A stretch of 64,000 bases of DNA from Bartonella ancashensis (GTDB lineage: Bacteria > Pseudomonadota > Alphaproteobacteria > Rhizobiales > Rhizobiaceae): the NCBI RefSeq assembly GCF_001281405.1, contig NZ_CP010401.1, positions 644,001-708,000 of the forward strand. Reading direction: 5' to 3'. Under the pieces are notes generated by a model that worked only from the letters and a program-made list of their open reading frames with translations, did not search any database and was not told the DNA's origin. Positions 20,786 to 29,379 of this stretch are shown one piece after another; position 1 is the stretch's first letter; each line of letters starts with the position of its first letter. Position numbers and translations under genes: made by a program.

Positions 20786-21519
20786 GAAATAATATCAAAT
20801 TGTGCTGATAATCCGCGATAGAGAAGCATTTTTCCTATTAAAGGTTCGCCAATATTTGTGATTAATTTAATAGCTTCAATGGCTTGTAATGTGCCAATAA
20901 CACCGGGTAACGCACCAATGATTCCAGTTTCGGCACATGTTGGTATTATATCAGCAGCTGGTGGGTTAGGGAACAAATCACGATAATGAGGATTATTGTC
21001 TTTATATGGCATAAGTACAGTTAATGAGCCATCAAAGCGGCTTACTGTGCCGTTTATTAAGGGTTTTTTACATATAGCGGCGTGATCGGCAAGTAGATAG
21101 TGCGTTGCAAAATTATCGCTACCATCAAGGATAACATCATAAGCGTTAAGCAATTTATCTATATTATTTTTGTCTAAGCGCAAACAATGTTTTTCAACTA
21201 TAACATGAGGGTTTATTGCTTTTATAGTGGCTTCAGCACTGGTAGTTTTGTATTGGTTGAGTGTGTCAGTGCGGTGAATAATTTGGCGTTGTAAATTAGA
21301 AAGTGAAACGATGTCATCATCAACAATTCCAACTGTTCCGACACCTGCTGCTGCGAGGTAAATTAAAATGGAAGACCCAAGACCACCTGCTCCAATAACA
21401 AGAACACGCGCGGTTTTAAGTTTTTGTTGTCCTATGCCCCCAATTTCAGGTAGAATGATATGGCGTGCGTAGCGCTCTACTTCTGTGTCGTCTAATTCTT
21501 TGTTAATTTTTTGTTTCAT
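20731..21519 (-). CDS. MoeB/ThiF-family adenylyltransferase
   Basis: An E1-like enzyme of 262 residues that adenylates the C-terminus of a small sulfur-carrier protein (MoaD or ThiS). It shows the ATP loop GAGGLGS at 43-49, the conserved DNLQRQ-type motif (SLSNLQRQ) and the catalytic-loop cysteine C195 in TCAETG. The two CXXC zinc pairs of E. coli MoeB are missing (the first reads HYRDLFPNPP). Whether it serves molybdopterin, thiamine or another pathway cannot be told from the context. Confidence 0.85.
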   Translation of the reverse strand: MKQKINKELDDTEVERYARHIILPEIGGIGQQKLKTARVLVIGAGGLGSSILIYLAAAGVGTVGIVDDDIVSLSNLQRQIIHRTDTLNQYKTTSAEATIKAINPHVIVEKHCLRLDKNNIDKLLNAYDVILDGSDNFATHYLLADHAAICKKPLINGTVSRFDGSLTVLMPYKDNNPHYRDLFPNPPAADIIPTCAETGIIGALPGVIGTLQAIEAIKLITNIGEPLIGKMLLYRGLSAQFDIISYKRSNSEENTEDIRHCV

Positions 21520-21606
21520 AAGTTCTCTCTTGCCATCATTATTTTATTATCTAATAAGTTTATAAGTTTTTTGCTAGCTGACTTTTAGCGATGAAAGGTT
21601 TTATTT

Positions 21607-22545
21607 ATGAAAATTGCTATTCAAATGGATCATATTTCAACGCTGCAGATTCGAGGAGATACTACTTTTGCACTTGCTTTAGCGGCTCAAGAACGTGGAC
21701 ATAGCCTTTTTCATTATACGCCGGAACACCTATCTATGTGCAATGGTTGTATTGTTGCTCCATTGGAGAAATTGAGTATACGTGATGAAGAAGGAAGTCA
21801 TTATCAACTGGGGACGCCTATTCGCACAGAATTGACAGAAATGGATGTGATTCTTTTACGCCAAGATCCACCGTTTGATATGCATTATATTACTACGACA
21901 CATCTCTTAGAACGCATTCATCCTAGGACCTTGGTTATTAACGATCCAATGTGGGTACGTAATAGTCCGGAAAAAATTTTTGTCACTGAGTTTTCAGATT
22001 TAATGCCGGAAACACTAATTACAAAAGATGTTGAAGAGATAAAGGCATTTAAAGCTTCTGTTGGCGATATCATTGTTAAACCACTATATGGTAATGGCGG
22101 TACAGGTGTATTTCATTTAAAAAAGGATGATCGCAATTTGATGTCTCTCATAGAAATGTTTACACAAAATTATCGTGAACCGTTCATTGTTCAGCGTTAT
22201 TTAGATGCGGTTAAGGATGGGGATAAGCGGATCATTTTGCTTGATGGTGAACCTGTTGGAGCAATTAATAGGGTTTTAGCAGAAATGGATGTTCGTTCTA
22301 ACTTGCATGTGGGAGGGCGAGCAGAGAAGAGTTACTTGACCGAACGCGATTATGAGATTTGCTCTCGGATTGGTCCAGTTCTACGTGAACGGGGTTTTCT
22401 CCTTGTTGGAATTGATGTGATTGGAGAACATATAACAGAGATTAATGTTACATCTCCTACAGGTGTTCGTGAAATAAAGAATTTTGGAGGTGCAGATATT
22501 GCCTCTCTTTTTTGGGATACTGTTGAAGGCAAATATTTGCGTTAA
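21607..22545 (+). CDS. gshB: Glutathione synthetase
   Basis: GshB joins gamma-glutamylcysteine and glycine. The 312-residue ATP-grasp protein starts [20 protein letters not shown]. It has [18 protein letters not shown], the grasp segment [16 protein letters not shown] and the metal-binding [15 protein letters not shown]. All match the bacterial family. It is the last chromosomal gene before the prophage. Confidence 0.95.
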   Translation: MKIAIQMDHISTLQIRGDTTFALALAAQERGHSLFHYTPEHLSMCNGCIVAPLEKLSIRDEEGSHYQLGTPIRTELTEMDVILLRQDPPFDMHYITTTHLLERIHPRTLVINDPMWVRNSPEKIFVTEFSDLMPETLITKDVEEIKAFKASVGDIIVKPLYGNGGTGVFHLKKDDRNLMSLIEMFTQNYREPFIVQRYLDAVKDGDKRIILLDGEPVGAINRVLAEMDVRSNLHVGGRAEKSYLTERDYEICSRIGPVLRERGFLLVGIDVIGEHITEINVTSPTGVREIKNFGGADIASLFWDTVEGKYLR

Positions 22546-22637
22546 ATTTATTTGATAGAGGTGTGCGTATTATATAATAAAATAAAATGGTTATATCAAA
22601 ATGAGGGATTATACGGCTATTTATTTTATTGACTTTT

Positions 22638-23666
22638 TTAGAGCTTATTCCGCACCTTTTTGTAGTTTTTTATGGCTTCTGGAGCCAGTCTTTTGTGATT
22701 TGCGCTCTTGGTGTAAAGAGACGCCATTTTGTCTTCAATCTATTCAAAAATTTCTTTCATTTGTGAAGCTGTAGCTCCTGCATTGGCTGCTCTTGTTGCT
22801 GCTAATTTTCTTAATCCATGAGCTGATTTTTTAACGTTTGCTACGTTACCAAAAACTTCTTTGGTTAGTTTTTTACCGCTTTTGCCACAGATAAATGTTT
22901 CATCACCAATCGGGCCAATTTCAAGTGTTTCAGCTAATTCAGGTAAAATGGGAAGAAAGACATCCATTTGAAATTTACTTTTTTCCGTTTTTAAATGAAT
23001 GATATTATCTGTTACATCCTTCCAGCCAATTCGTATTGCATCACCACGCCGTAATCCTGTGTATAGAAGAACATCAATCCAAACACGTTCATGAGTTCCC
23101 AATGGCCAATGATAATAATATTTGTCTATGTCTGCTTCAGACCAAACGACAAATCCATCTTTATTTTTTAACGGTGGAGCTTTGACACCAAGAGTGGGAT
23201 TTTTTTCTAACAGGCCTTGTTCCATTGCCCATTTGAAAAGGCTATTCAAAGCTTTTAGGAAATTTTGGGCAGTAGCGGGTGTTTCTTTTCGTCGTTCAAC
23301 ACCTGCTATGATATGTTTTTTCTGTATCACTTTATAGGAGAGATGACCTATAGAGTCTAAAACTTTCATCAAAATGAGTTCTTTTTGTCTCTTGGTTGAT
23401 TTGGCAAGGCTATACCAATTGACACTGTTAAAATACTGTGTCAGTAGCCACGCAAAAGAGCCTTCAACAGGAGCACCTGGTTTCGATAAAGGGAGTGTAC
23501 GTCCTTCTAGTTCAGAGAGCGCAGTTTTATAGTTGTTGATAAATTCTTGCGTTCCATAGGCTCCACGTACCCTCCGTCTTGGGCCATGGCCAATACGGAC
23601 ATACCATACAGTTTTACCATATTGTGTGATTTGTTTCACAAGATGAGGTGGTCGTTGTTTAGACAT
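22638..23666 (-). pseudogene. int: Phage tyrosine recombinase (integrase), interrupted by an in-frame TAG
   Basis: The first 308 codons encode a tyrosine recombinase: an N-terminal arm domain (KQITQYGKTVWYVRI), a core-binding domain, catalytic Arg in LLYTGLRRGDAIRI and the HGLRKLAATR box. A TAG at 22740-22742 then stops translation. The same frame continues for 34 codons with IEDKMASLYTKSANHKRLA, ending with TAA at 22638. The tyrosine in SLYTK (22713-22715) is the expected nucleophile. The position of the stop matches a conserved Trp in relatives (IFGW-type), so TGG to TAG is likely. Without readthrough the protein lacks its catalytic Tyr. Confidence 0.9.
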
Positions 23667-23678
23667 TATACAACCGAT

Positions 23679-23891
23679 TTATAAGATGATTTCAGGATCA
23701 TAATCGTCATTTGAGAGATCCCAGAAATTATCAGGATGCATAGCTGTATTGGATACTCCGATCCCAGGTTTTAAATAGATTAATAATTCGCCAGTTGGCT
23801 TAATTTCCATCAGTTCACAGCCTTGTTTTTTAGCTTCTCGTAAGGCACGAGCAATAGCAGGCTGTGTTATGGTCGGTAGTCTATGAGCCAT
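23679..23891 (-). CDS. Small phage protein beside integrase, unknown function
   Basis: A 70-residue protein starting MAHRLPTITQPAIARALREA. The start at 23891 is preceded by AAGGAT. Short basic proteins of this kind accompany integrase genes in rhizobial prophages. The first half could form a helix-turn-helix, so an excisionase-like role is possible but unproven. It ends 12 bp before the integrase start. Confidence 0.65.
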   Translation of the reverse strand: MAHRLPTITQPAIARALREAKKQGCELMEIKPTGELLIYLKPGIGVSNTAMHPDNFWDLSNDDYDPEIIL

Positions 23892-24010
23892 GTTGAGTAT
23901 CCTTTTAATTTTTTGGCGCAATTTACTTGTGGCGTGAAAGGCGCATAGTTAGAAACAGTTGTGAGAAGGGTGGGAACACTTGAGGGGGGAAGAAAAGTGC
24001 TCCCTATTTC

Positions 24011-24343
24011 TTAAGCAGCTTTGATGCAGATCTGCTCTATGTCTTGTTCGATTTCTGTCAAGAAATGCTCGACAGCTTTATTAATGTGTTCAATCTGCTC
24101 ATCATCGCGGTTAATGCGTTGAACTTTCATCCGTATCTTCATGCTCAACGCCCATTGCATCGCTTGTGTTTCATAAGATGGGTTGATTTGACCTGTTAAG
24201 CGTTCTGTGATGAGTTTGATTTTATAATCTTCATATTTGCTGGTTGGTAAACCTTTCACTGTTCTGTTGACGACATAGTCAATGTTTGAAGCTGTCACTT
24301 TTCCTAACCGTGCTTGAAACCATTCTGCTGTTCTTTGTTTCAT
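24011..24343 (-). pseudogene. YqaJ-type phage exonuclease with the catalytic core deleted
   Basis: The 110-residue product has the N-terminus of YqaJ/lambda-exonuclease proteins (TAEWFQARLGKVTASNID) and a C-terminal helix typical of the same family (QRINRDDEQIEHINKAVEHF). It lacks the roughly 80-100 residues that carry the catalytic Asp and E-X-K. At the join, the neighbouring frame reads WGVEHEDTDE, which is what the family has after MQW, so a frameshift and a deletion both occurred. It follows ERF by 1 bp. Confidence 0.75.
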
Positions 24344-24344
24344 G

Positions 24345-25085
24345 TCACGTCACCGTTGGTTGTGATGTTTGAGAAATTTGAATGCGTTGTCTGTCCTTCA
24401 AACTATTCAAAGCGATTTGTGCTTGATGATCAGACATTTCTGAAATGCTATTTGCTTTCACGAAAGCCAACATTCTTGTTTCATTTGCATTGGTTGTTTT
24501 GATTAACTGTTTGATTTCAGTGATTTGTTGAGGAGATGCAGGCATGACATTTTCTAAGCTGTTCCCATCTAAATCATCATCTTTGCTGGCGACATTGAGT
24601 AACATTCCTAACAGGTAGCGGCGAGCATAGGTAATGGTTGAACCAATAGACTGGATGTTTGTTTTGGAACCGGCTCCATTAATAGGAAATTCTCCATCTG
24701 TTGAAACTTTGTGACCAGAGGGATGTGCCAGTGTCATTTCTATCACAATATTTGTTGTGGTTTGGCTTTTAATTTTAGAAAAGAGAGAAAAGCGGTGTTT
24801 TGCCAGAGCCTCTTTAACCCCGTCGATATAATAATCAAGAGTGGCATATTTACTATTGGTAAAGTTATTTGTAGCGTTTTTGATGATTTCTTTGCATTCC
24901 GATTGCATCGCTGAAAGATCAGACACGAATTTTTCATAGTATTGTCGATCGATCTCTTTTTCTCTCAAAGCAATGAGATGTTCTAGACGGTTCATATCCA
25001 CATCGTTCTCTAAGGCTTTATCGAGAATTTTATCTAAAGCTGTGGTTTTGATTTCTAGGTTTTCTGATTGTTGAGCTTTGTTCAT
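24345..25085 (-). CDS. ERF-family single-strand annealing protein
   Basis: A 246-residue phage recombinase of the ERF family, which anneals single-stranded DNA. The central domain (about 50-165) shows MQSECKEIIKNATN, NSKYATLDYYIDGVKEALAKH and the glycine-containing SIGSTITYARRYLLGMLLNV motif. It is followed by an acidic DDDLDG stretch. It pairs with the adjacent YqaJ exonuclease remnant, the usual phage recombination module, and appears intact. Confidence 0.9.
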   Translation of the reverse strand: MNKAQQSENLEIKTTALDKILDKALENDVDMNRLEHLIALREKEIDRQYYEKFVSDLSAMQSECKEIIKNATNNFTNSKYATLDYYIDGVKEALAKHRFSLFSKIKSQTTTNIVIEMTLAHPSGHKVSTDGEFPINGAGSKTNIQSIGSTITYARRYLLGMLLNVASKDDDLDGNSLENVMPASPQQITEIKQLIKTTNANETRMLAFVKANSISEMSDHQAQIALNSLKDRQRIQISQTSQPTVT

Positions 25086-25163
25086 TCATGTCTCACATCC
25101 TTAATTTGGAGCGCACTTCCTCTGTGGCTTGCAGAACGTATGTGTTAAATAGTTATCAAAGAT

Positions 25164-25207
25164 TGCTGTAAAACCTTGCTCTTTAGAGCGATGATGATGT
25201 CAATTAA
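25164..25207 (+). repeat. Dispersed prophage repeat, copy 1
   Basis: Matches the family pattern CTGTAAAACCT, then CTTTAGAGCG, then GATGATGTCAATT. Read on the minus strand it begins at the stop codon of the antirepressor (25204) and forms a hairpin followed by T residues. Confidence 0.6.
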
Positions 25208-25947
25208 TGCATGCTGTTTTTGCGTAATTCTTGTGAAAGAACGCTTAAACCTTTAGATGTGATTTTTGCTTGAGCTACAGTCAACTCAGAACCATCTGGC
25301 TTAGTTATTATTGTCATGGGATAATCTATCACTCCGATATTCATTTTGTCTTGATGAGGAATGAAAGAACTTTTAGCAGTTCTTTTGTAGATCCATTTCT
25401 TTTCTTGCAATCGATTGAACAAATCCTTCGGACGCATTTCAAGAATTTTTGCTGCATTTGTAATACACAACAAGCTATCTGAGCGAGATAATTGCTCAAG
25501 GGCTTGTGCTTTTGGTTCTAATTTGGCAATGATACTGTCTTTGCGTTCATTTTCGCTTTTTAAATATGTTACAAAGCCAAGCATCACCTCAGGATTGGAG
25601 TAATCGATACGAGGTGCAGCTATCTGTTTTGCAAGCTTTTCGCACTCGATGAAATAGTGTCGAGCCTGTCTGCCTTTCTCGTTGCGTTCAACCATGGAAA
25701 GTTCTTTTGCCATGTCTAAGGTGAGAGCATAATCCTTAGAAGGACGGCCGCCTTGGAGGTTTTCGCCAAAATTGGCGAAAACTATATAGTCTCGATTTTC
25801 TATAAAACTGTATTTTTTAATGCGATTTTTAATCCAATTGGTAAAATCACGGCCCACTTCTAAAAAGGCATGCAGCTCACGCGCATTAACAGTTTGGATT
25901 GTGTCTTGTTTAATTGTATTGTGATGAATAGTGATAAGCTCTTCCAT
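25204..25947 (-). CDS. Phage antirepressor, AntA domain plus KilA-C domain
   Basis: A 247-residue antirepressor. The N-terminal AntA module (about 15-95) includes NARELHAFLEVGRDFTNWIK and GGRPSKDYALTLDMAKELSM. The C-terminal KilAC module (about 125-245) includes NAAKILEMRPKDLFNRLQEK. The ATG at 25947 has a clear GAGG ribosome site. Its C-terminal half is closely similar to the second antirepressor at 36327. A near-perfect palindrome lies in its coding sequence at 25759-25782. Such proteins relieve CI repression. Confidence 0.88.
   Translation of the reverse strand: MEELITIHHNTIKQDTIQTVNARELHAFLEVGRDFTNWIKNRIKKYSFIENRDYIVFANFGENLQGGRPSKDYALTLDMAKELSMVERNEKGRQARHYFIECEKLAKQIAAPRIDYSNPEVMLGFVTYLKSENERKDSIIAKLEPKAQALEQLSRSDSLLCITNAAKILEMRPKDLFNRLQEKKWIYKRTAKSSFIPHQDKMNIGVIDYPMTIITKPDGSELTVAQAKITSKGLSVLSQELRKNSMH
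25759..25782. repeat. Inverted repeat inside the AntA antirepressor gene
   Basis: Eleven-base arms GTTTTCGCCAA and TTGGCGAAAAC with two bases between them. It encodes the segment FANFGEN, between the AntA domain's first and second halves. A comparable palindrome is at the same place in the other antirepressor. Confidence 0.7.
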
Positions 25948-26013
25948 TGCGAACCTCATAGAGATAGGATTAGTTAGTCAAGAGTGATTGATTTTAGAGC
26001 GCTTTAGAAGTCG

Positions 26014-26388
26014 TCACACTAAATCATAAGCACGCAAGCGGTGTTGCTGCTCATATCTGCCGTAGATGATATCATTAGACTTTTGTGCTTTTTGCTCTTT
26101 TAAAAGTTCAGCATATGCATTGCTATTTTCAATAAATGGATGCTCAACAGCTCCATCAAGACAAATGCTGTTATCACGAATATAGGTTTCTGCAATTTCT
26201 TCAGAAAAGTCTTCATAGTGCTTGGTTTCAAGGTCTAAACGAAAGACTTGTTCAGCACCTTCTGTACCGTTTAGTACTTCCAAGATTTCAAATTCATCAT
26301 AGAAATGTCCTGAACGAGCAATGTGCTCTCCATCGCTGTACGTAACTAATAAGATTTCATTAGAATTTACAAAAATTGGTTTTTTCAT
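26014..26388 (-). CDS. Hypothetical phage protein
   Basis: A 124-residue acidic protein beginning MKKPIFVNSN. The ATG at 26388 has a strong GAGGGGG ribosome-binding site, so it is preferred to the ATG 13 codons upstream. No motif is recognised. It lies between the CI-like repressor and the AntA antirepressor on the same strand, in the presumed leftward early operon. Confidence 0.6.
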   Translation of the reverse strand: MKKPIFVNSNEILLVTYSDGEHIARSGHFYDEFEILEVLNGTEGAEQVFRLDLETKHYEDFSEEIAETYIRDNSICLDGAVEHPFIENSNAYAELLKEQKAQKSNDIIYGRYEQQHRLRAYDLV

Positions 26389-26489
26389 CTTTACCCCCTC
26401 GCACCCTACTGGTGATTGTTTGTGCATTAATTGTCAAAATATACCGTAATGGAAAATGAATGTCAATACCAAAACGGTTTTTTATTTTG

Positions 26490-26533
26490 TGCACTGTAAA
26501 ATCTTGTTTTTCAGGGGTAGGAAGATGTAGAAT
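26490..26533 (+). repeat. Dispersed prophage repeat, copy 2
   Basis: Reads CACTGTAAAATCTTG, TTTTTCAGGGG, GGAAGATGTAGAATT. It lies in tandem with copy 3, 24 bp away, in the gap after the CI-like gene. Confidence 0.6.
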
Positions 26534-26556
26534 TTTGAGGAATAAAATTATCCTTA

Positions 26557-26598
26557 GCGCTGTAAAATAGTGCCCTTCAAGAAAGGAGGGTATTAACA
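26557..26598 (+). repeat. Dispersed prophage repeat, copy 3
   Basis: Reads GCGCTGTAAAATAGTG, CCTTCAAG, GGAGGGTATTAACAAT. The minus-strand stop codon of the CI-like repressor (26593) lies inside its last bases. Confidence 0.65.
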
Positions 26599-26898
26599 AT
26601 CTTCTGTTTCTTGATAAAATGAGGAAAGAAAATCAAGAAGTTTGACTTTTTTGTCATGGCTTAGATGTTCTAACATGTTTTGTATTTGTTCATCTAAGCT
26701 ATTGGCTGTTTGTTCTGCAAACATTAATTGCTTAGGAGTTATAGCTAAGTGAGGTGCTAGGCGTATTGCCCATTCTTTTGTTAATTTTCTATGTCCGCTT
26801 TCCAGACGAGAAATTTGTGCTTGGCTAGTTTCTGCTAGCTCAGCTAATTTTTTAGTGCTTAAACCTATTTTTTTTCTGAAAAATTTTAAATTACTCAT
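26593..26898 (-). CDS. CI-like XRE repressor
   Basis: From the ATG at 26898 (MSNLKFFRKK, with AGGAT upstream) the protein has 101 residues. A helix-turn-helix occupies about 4-58 (LSTKKLAELAETSQAQISRLESG), followed by a short helical tail and no peptidase domain. It is divergent from a small Cro-like gene at 27244, so it is the likely maintenance repressor of the left switch. An upstream in-frame ATG at 27060 lies in the operator region and is unlikely. Confidence 0.8.
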   Translation of the reverse strand: MSNLKFFRKKIGLSTKKLAELAETSQAQISRLESGHRKLTKEWAIRLAPHLAITPKQLMFAEQTANSLDEQIQNMLEHLSHDKKVKLLDFLSSFYQETEDC

Positions 26899-26910
26899 AA
26901 TTTTTATCCT

Positions 26911-26957
26911 ATTGGTATCTCTTTGTTTTGCAGGGATAGGCTTTACGGTGCTTCGGG
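26911..26957 (-). repeat. Dispersed prophage repeat, copy 4
   Basis: On the minus strand it reads GCACCGTAAAGCCTATCC, CTGCAAAAC, AAGAGATACCAATA. It lies just upstream of the CI-like repressor start. Confidence 0.55.
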
Positions 26958-27074
26958 TAACATTATTTTCATCTCCAAATTTTGATATAAGTTGAATGTT
27001 ATAAATCAGTGTTATAATATAAGTACTATATTGGATGCTTGATTTATGTTGCTTTTTCATTCGTTATCAATTGC

Positions 27075-27098
27075 TGTCAAATATCATAATATTTGACA
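27075..27098. promoter_or_regulatory. Candidate phage operator: 24-bp palindrome
   Basis: Perfect 10-base arms TGTCAAATAT and ATATTTGACA around a 4-base centre, CATA. It is located midway between the divergent CI-like and Cro-like genes, as expected for a dimeric repressor site. Confidence 0.7.
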
Positions 27099-27121
27099 TA
27101 TTGTATGAAAAAACGAGTCTA

Positions 27122-27165
27122 TTAACATTCTCCTTGCAATGAAAGGCAAGGCTTTGCAGAATTCT
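27122..27165 (-). repeat. Dispersed prophage repeat, copy 5
   Basis: On the minus strand it reads CTGCAAAGCCTTGCC, TTTCATTG, CAAGGAGAATGTTAATAG. The CCTTGC and GCAAGG arms can pair. Confidence 0.6.
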
Positions 27166-27243
27166 GGGTAAAAATCTCGCATTTTATGCTGATTTGGTAA
27201 AAATTAGCTTGCATTTTAATTTCCAATATGGTAAATTTAGTGC

Positions 27244-27432
27244 ATGTTTAAGCTAAAATCATATTTAACAGAAAATAATATTACTTACGCGGAGTTTGCG
27301 ATGTCTATAGGGGTCTCGCAAGCATCAATAGCACGATACATAAATAGAAAAAGATTTCCTCATCCTAAAATAGTAAAAAAGATAGCAAAGGTTACGGATA
27401 ATCACATAAGTCCTAACGATTGGTATCAATAA
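27244..27432 (+). CDS. Cro-like helix-turn-helix protein
   Basis: A 62-residue protein consisting of one helix-turn-helix (TYAEFAMSIGVSQASIARYI) and a short basic tail, the size and form of Cro repressors. It is transcribed away from the CI-like gene. No strong ribosome-binding site is visible, although the start lies right after a GGTAAA repeat. Confidence 0.75.
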   Translation: MFKLKSYLTENNITYAEFAMSIGVSQASIARYINRKRFPHPKIVKKIAKVTDNHISPNDWYQ

Positions 27433-27533
27433 AATCTCCTAACTATGATGTAATGTGCTCATAAGAGTTATACGAAATGTCTCTTAACGTAAATAATGTT
27501 TCAAAATACAGCAAATTAATTGAGTTGCTGAGA

Positions 27534-27577
27534 GCGCTGTAAAGCCTCGCTTTTCAGAGCGAGGAGGATATTAAATT
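27534..27577 (+). repeat. Dispersed prophage repeat, copy 6 (best hairpin)
   Basis: The clearest copy: GCGCTGTAAAGCCTCGC, TTTTCAGA, GCGAGGAGGATATTAAATT. The arms CCTCGCT and AGCGAGG pair fully. It lies 24 bp before the start codon of the DUF1376 gene, in the same direction. Confidence 0.75.
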
Positions 27578-27600
27578 TAATAAAGAAAGGGGGGGCAGTC

Positions 27601-28839
27601 ATGTTAACTAAGTCGTTTTGGTATCGATTTTTCCCATCTGATTGGATTTCTGAGACTACCGGAATGAAATCGTATCAAATATCAACTTACATGATGTTGA
27701 TGTTGCTCATGTATAAAAAGAGGCAGCCAATTTTTGATAATGCTTGTATATTAGCACGCATTTCTGGTTGTTCGGTAAAGACTTTTAATGAGGCATTAGA
27801 TTTTTTACTAAGTGATGAGAAAATCATACGTTTAGAAGATGGTCGTTTATGGAGTCTAGAAGTTGAAGAAGAACTCAAAAACTCCGATGAGAACTTAAAT
27901 AAGTTTTCGGAGAGAGCTTCCAAGGCAGCCAATGCAAGATGGCAAAATCATAAAAAAACAGAAAGTGATAATAAAAATAATGCACATGATGCGAAGCATA
28001 AAAATGCTAAGCATGCTAAAAATGCTAAGCATGTTATGCATACTAAAAACGCTCAAAGTGATGCTTGTGATGACAAGCAGAATGATGCTAAAAAACATTC
28101 GAATGATGATGCTAACAAGCATTCAGAGCGAGCATCTAGAGCAGCTAAGGAAAGATGGAAAAATCACGAAAAATCAGATAGTTGTATAAATTTATTAACA
28201 GGAAATGTTAGTAAAAATAATGCTAAAAATGCTAAACATGATGCTTGCGATGCTAATAACATAACAATACATAACATAACATATAATAAAAAAATAACTC
28301 TATCGAGTTATCAAAAAAAGATCAGGAAACGGATGCTAAATTGGACGTTTCTGAATTTTTTAGAAAATCAGATTCAGGAGCTAGAACCTTCATCAGCAAG
28401 TAATCAATCAAAACTAGCAAAAAGCAAACGAGGATGTCGCTTGCCAGAAGACTATGAGCCTGATCGAGAAGCTGCTGTTACGCTTGGCTTACCGCCAGAA
28501 TGCGTTACGTTAGAAATCGCAAAATTCAAAGATTATTGGCTTTCGAAAGCCGGAGCAAATGCTACGAAAGTGGATTGGCATCGGACATGGTGCAATTGGG
28601 TGAGAACTGCAATAGAGCAATTGGAAAGGAAGAGAAGCTATGGAAACTCAAATAACTCTCAAAGCGGAGGACAGCGTGGCTGGGGTCATAGCGTTGCACG
28701 ATACATGTCCACTATCAAGAATTCGTCAGATCTCTACAGCATTTTACGCGATGAGGATGATAAAACCGCCGTTTCTTTGGGCTCGAGGCAAGAAGCCCTC
28801 CCTTTCAGAAGCGAAGGCAATTATCTCTTTGGGACATAA
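27601..28839 (+). CDS. DUF1376-family phage protein (probable replication accessory)
   Basis: A 412-residue protein with a DUF1376 winged-helix-like N-terminus (about 1-95, WYRFFPSDWISETTGMKSYQ). Next is a long low-complexity middle rich in Asn, Lys, His and Asp with NAKH-type repeats, then a C-terminal domain (about 275-345, RLPEDYEPDREAAVTLGLPP) typical of phage replication proteins. The block SERASxAAxxRWxNH occurs twice (near residues 102 and 176). A GGGGGGG ribosome site precedes the ATG. Its last 200 bp overlap the next gene in another frame. Confidence 0.75.
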   Translation: MLTKSFWYRFFPSDWISETTGMKSYQISTYMMLMLLMYKKRQPIFDNACILARISGCSVKTFNEALDFLLSDEKIIRLEDGRLWSLEVEEELKNSDENLNKFSERASKAANARWQNHKKTESDNKNNAHDAKHKNAKHAKNAKHVMHTKNAQSDACDDKQNDAKKHSNDDANKHSERASRAAKERWKNHEKSDSCINLLTGNVSKNNAKNAKHDACDANNITIHNITYNKKITLSSYQKKIRKRMLNWTFLNFLENQIQELEPSSASNQSKLAKSKRGCRLPEDYEPDREAAVTLGLPPECVTLEIAKFKDYWLSKAGANATKVDWHRTWCNWVRTAIEQLERKRSYGNSNNSQSGGQRGWGHSVARYMSTIKNSSDLYSILRDEDDKTAVSLGSRQEALPFRSEGNYLFGT

Positions 28840-29164
28840 GGTTTTGAAAATCCTTGATGAAAAGGCTACGAAAGAAGAATTGAGTACGATGTTTCAGCTG
28901 CTTTCTGGTGCTTTGAAACATCAATCTACTGCAGACGCGAAAGCAACAGCAGCGGCTTATCTTCTTTCCCTTGATGGTATAAGTCATTGGGCGCTCAAGA
29001 CTGCAACTAGGGACATCATGAGAGGGAAGGCAGAGGGTTTATCAAGAACGTTCATGCCTTCTGCTCCAGAGCTTTACGCCTATTGTGACAAACTTGAGAG
29101 AGATATTCGAGGGTGTGTTGAATATGTTTTCAAAGCACTGGAAAAACCTGAAGCGGTTTCTTGA
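28640..29164 (+). CDS. Hypothetical phage protein overlapping the DUF1376 gene
   Basis: A 174-residue protein beginning METQITLKAE. The ATG has a good ribosome site (GGAAGAGAAGCT). The helical C-terminal region (LSRTFMPSAPELYAYCDKLE) resembles proteins commonly found after DUF1376 genes in rhizobial prophages. I do not recognise a function. The 200-bp overlap with the upstream frame is unusually long. Confidence 0.65.
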   Translation: METQITLKAEDSVAGVIALHDTCPLSRIRQISTAFYAMRMIKPPFLWARGKKPSLSEAKAIISLGHKVLKILDEKATKEELSTMFQLLSGALKHQSTADAKATAAAYLLSLDGISHWALKTATRDIMRGKAEGLSRTFMPSAPELYAYCDKLERDIRGCVEYVFKALEKPEAVS

Positions 29165-29379
29165 GATAATTTTGCAATTTAGCAAAATATTGGGAAATGC
29201 TAATAGGTTTTGGATTGGATGATGTTTTAAATCGATATAAAAGCTAACTGAAAGAGATTTGAAAGTTTTTTGATGTTGGGGAGAAGAAATTTTAAAACGC
29301 GCTGTGTGAGTCAATTTAAGCCAAATAAAGGTATATGCTAAAAATAGCCTAAAAGCTGCAAATTAGAGAGAAAAAGAGC

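Larger units (their letters stand above)
26899..27243. promoter_or_regulatory. Divergent control region between CI-like and Cro-like genes
   Basis: A 345-bp AT-rich region. It holds two minus-oriented copies of the dispersed repeat, a 24-bp palindrome (27075-27098) and three loosely similar direct repeats beginning GGTAAA at 27167, 27196 and 27230. The last of these runs into the Cro-like start codon. This is where the lysogeny switch promoters are expected. Confidence 0.65.

Noticed and set aside
22546..22637. Attachment-site repeat at the left end of the prophage
   Set aside because: No tRNA gene and no exact repeat of this stretch near 39.4-42.0 kb; only short AT-rich similarity.
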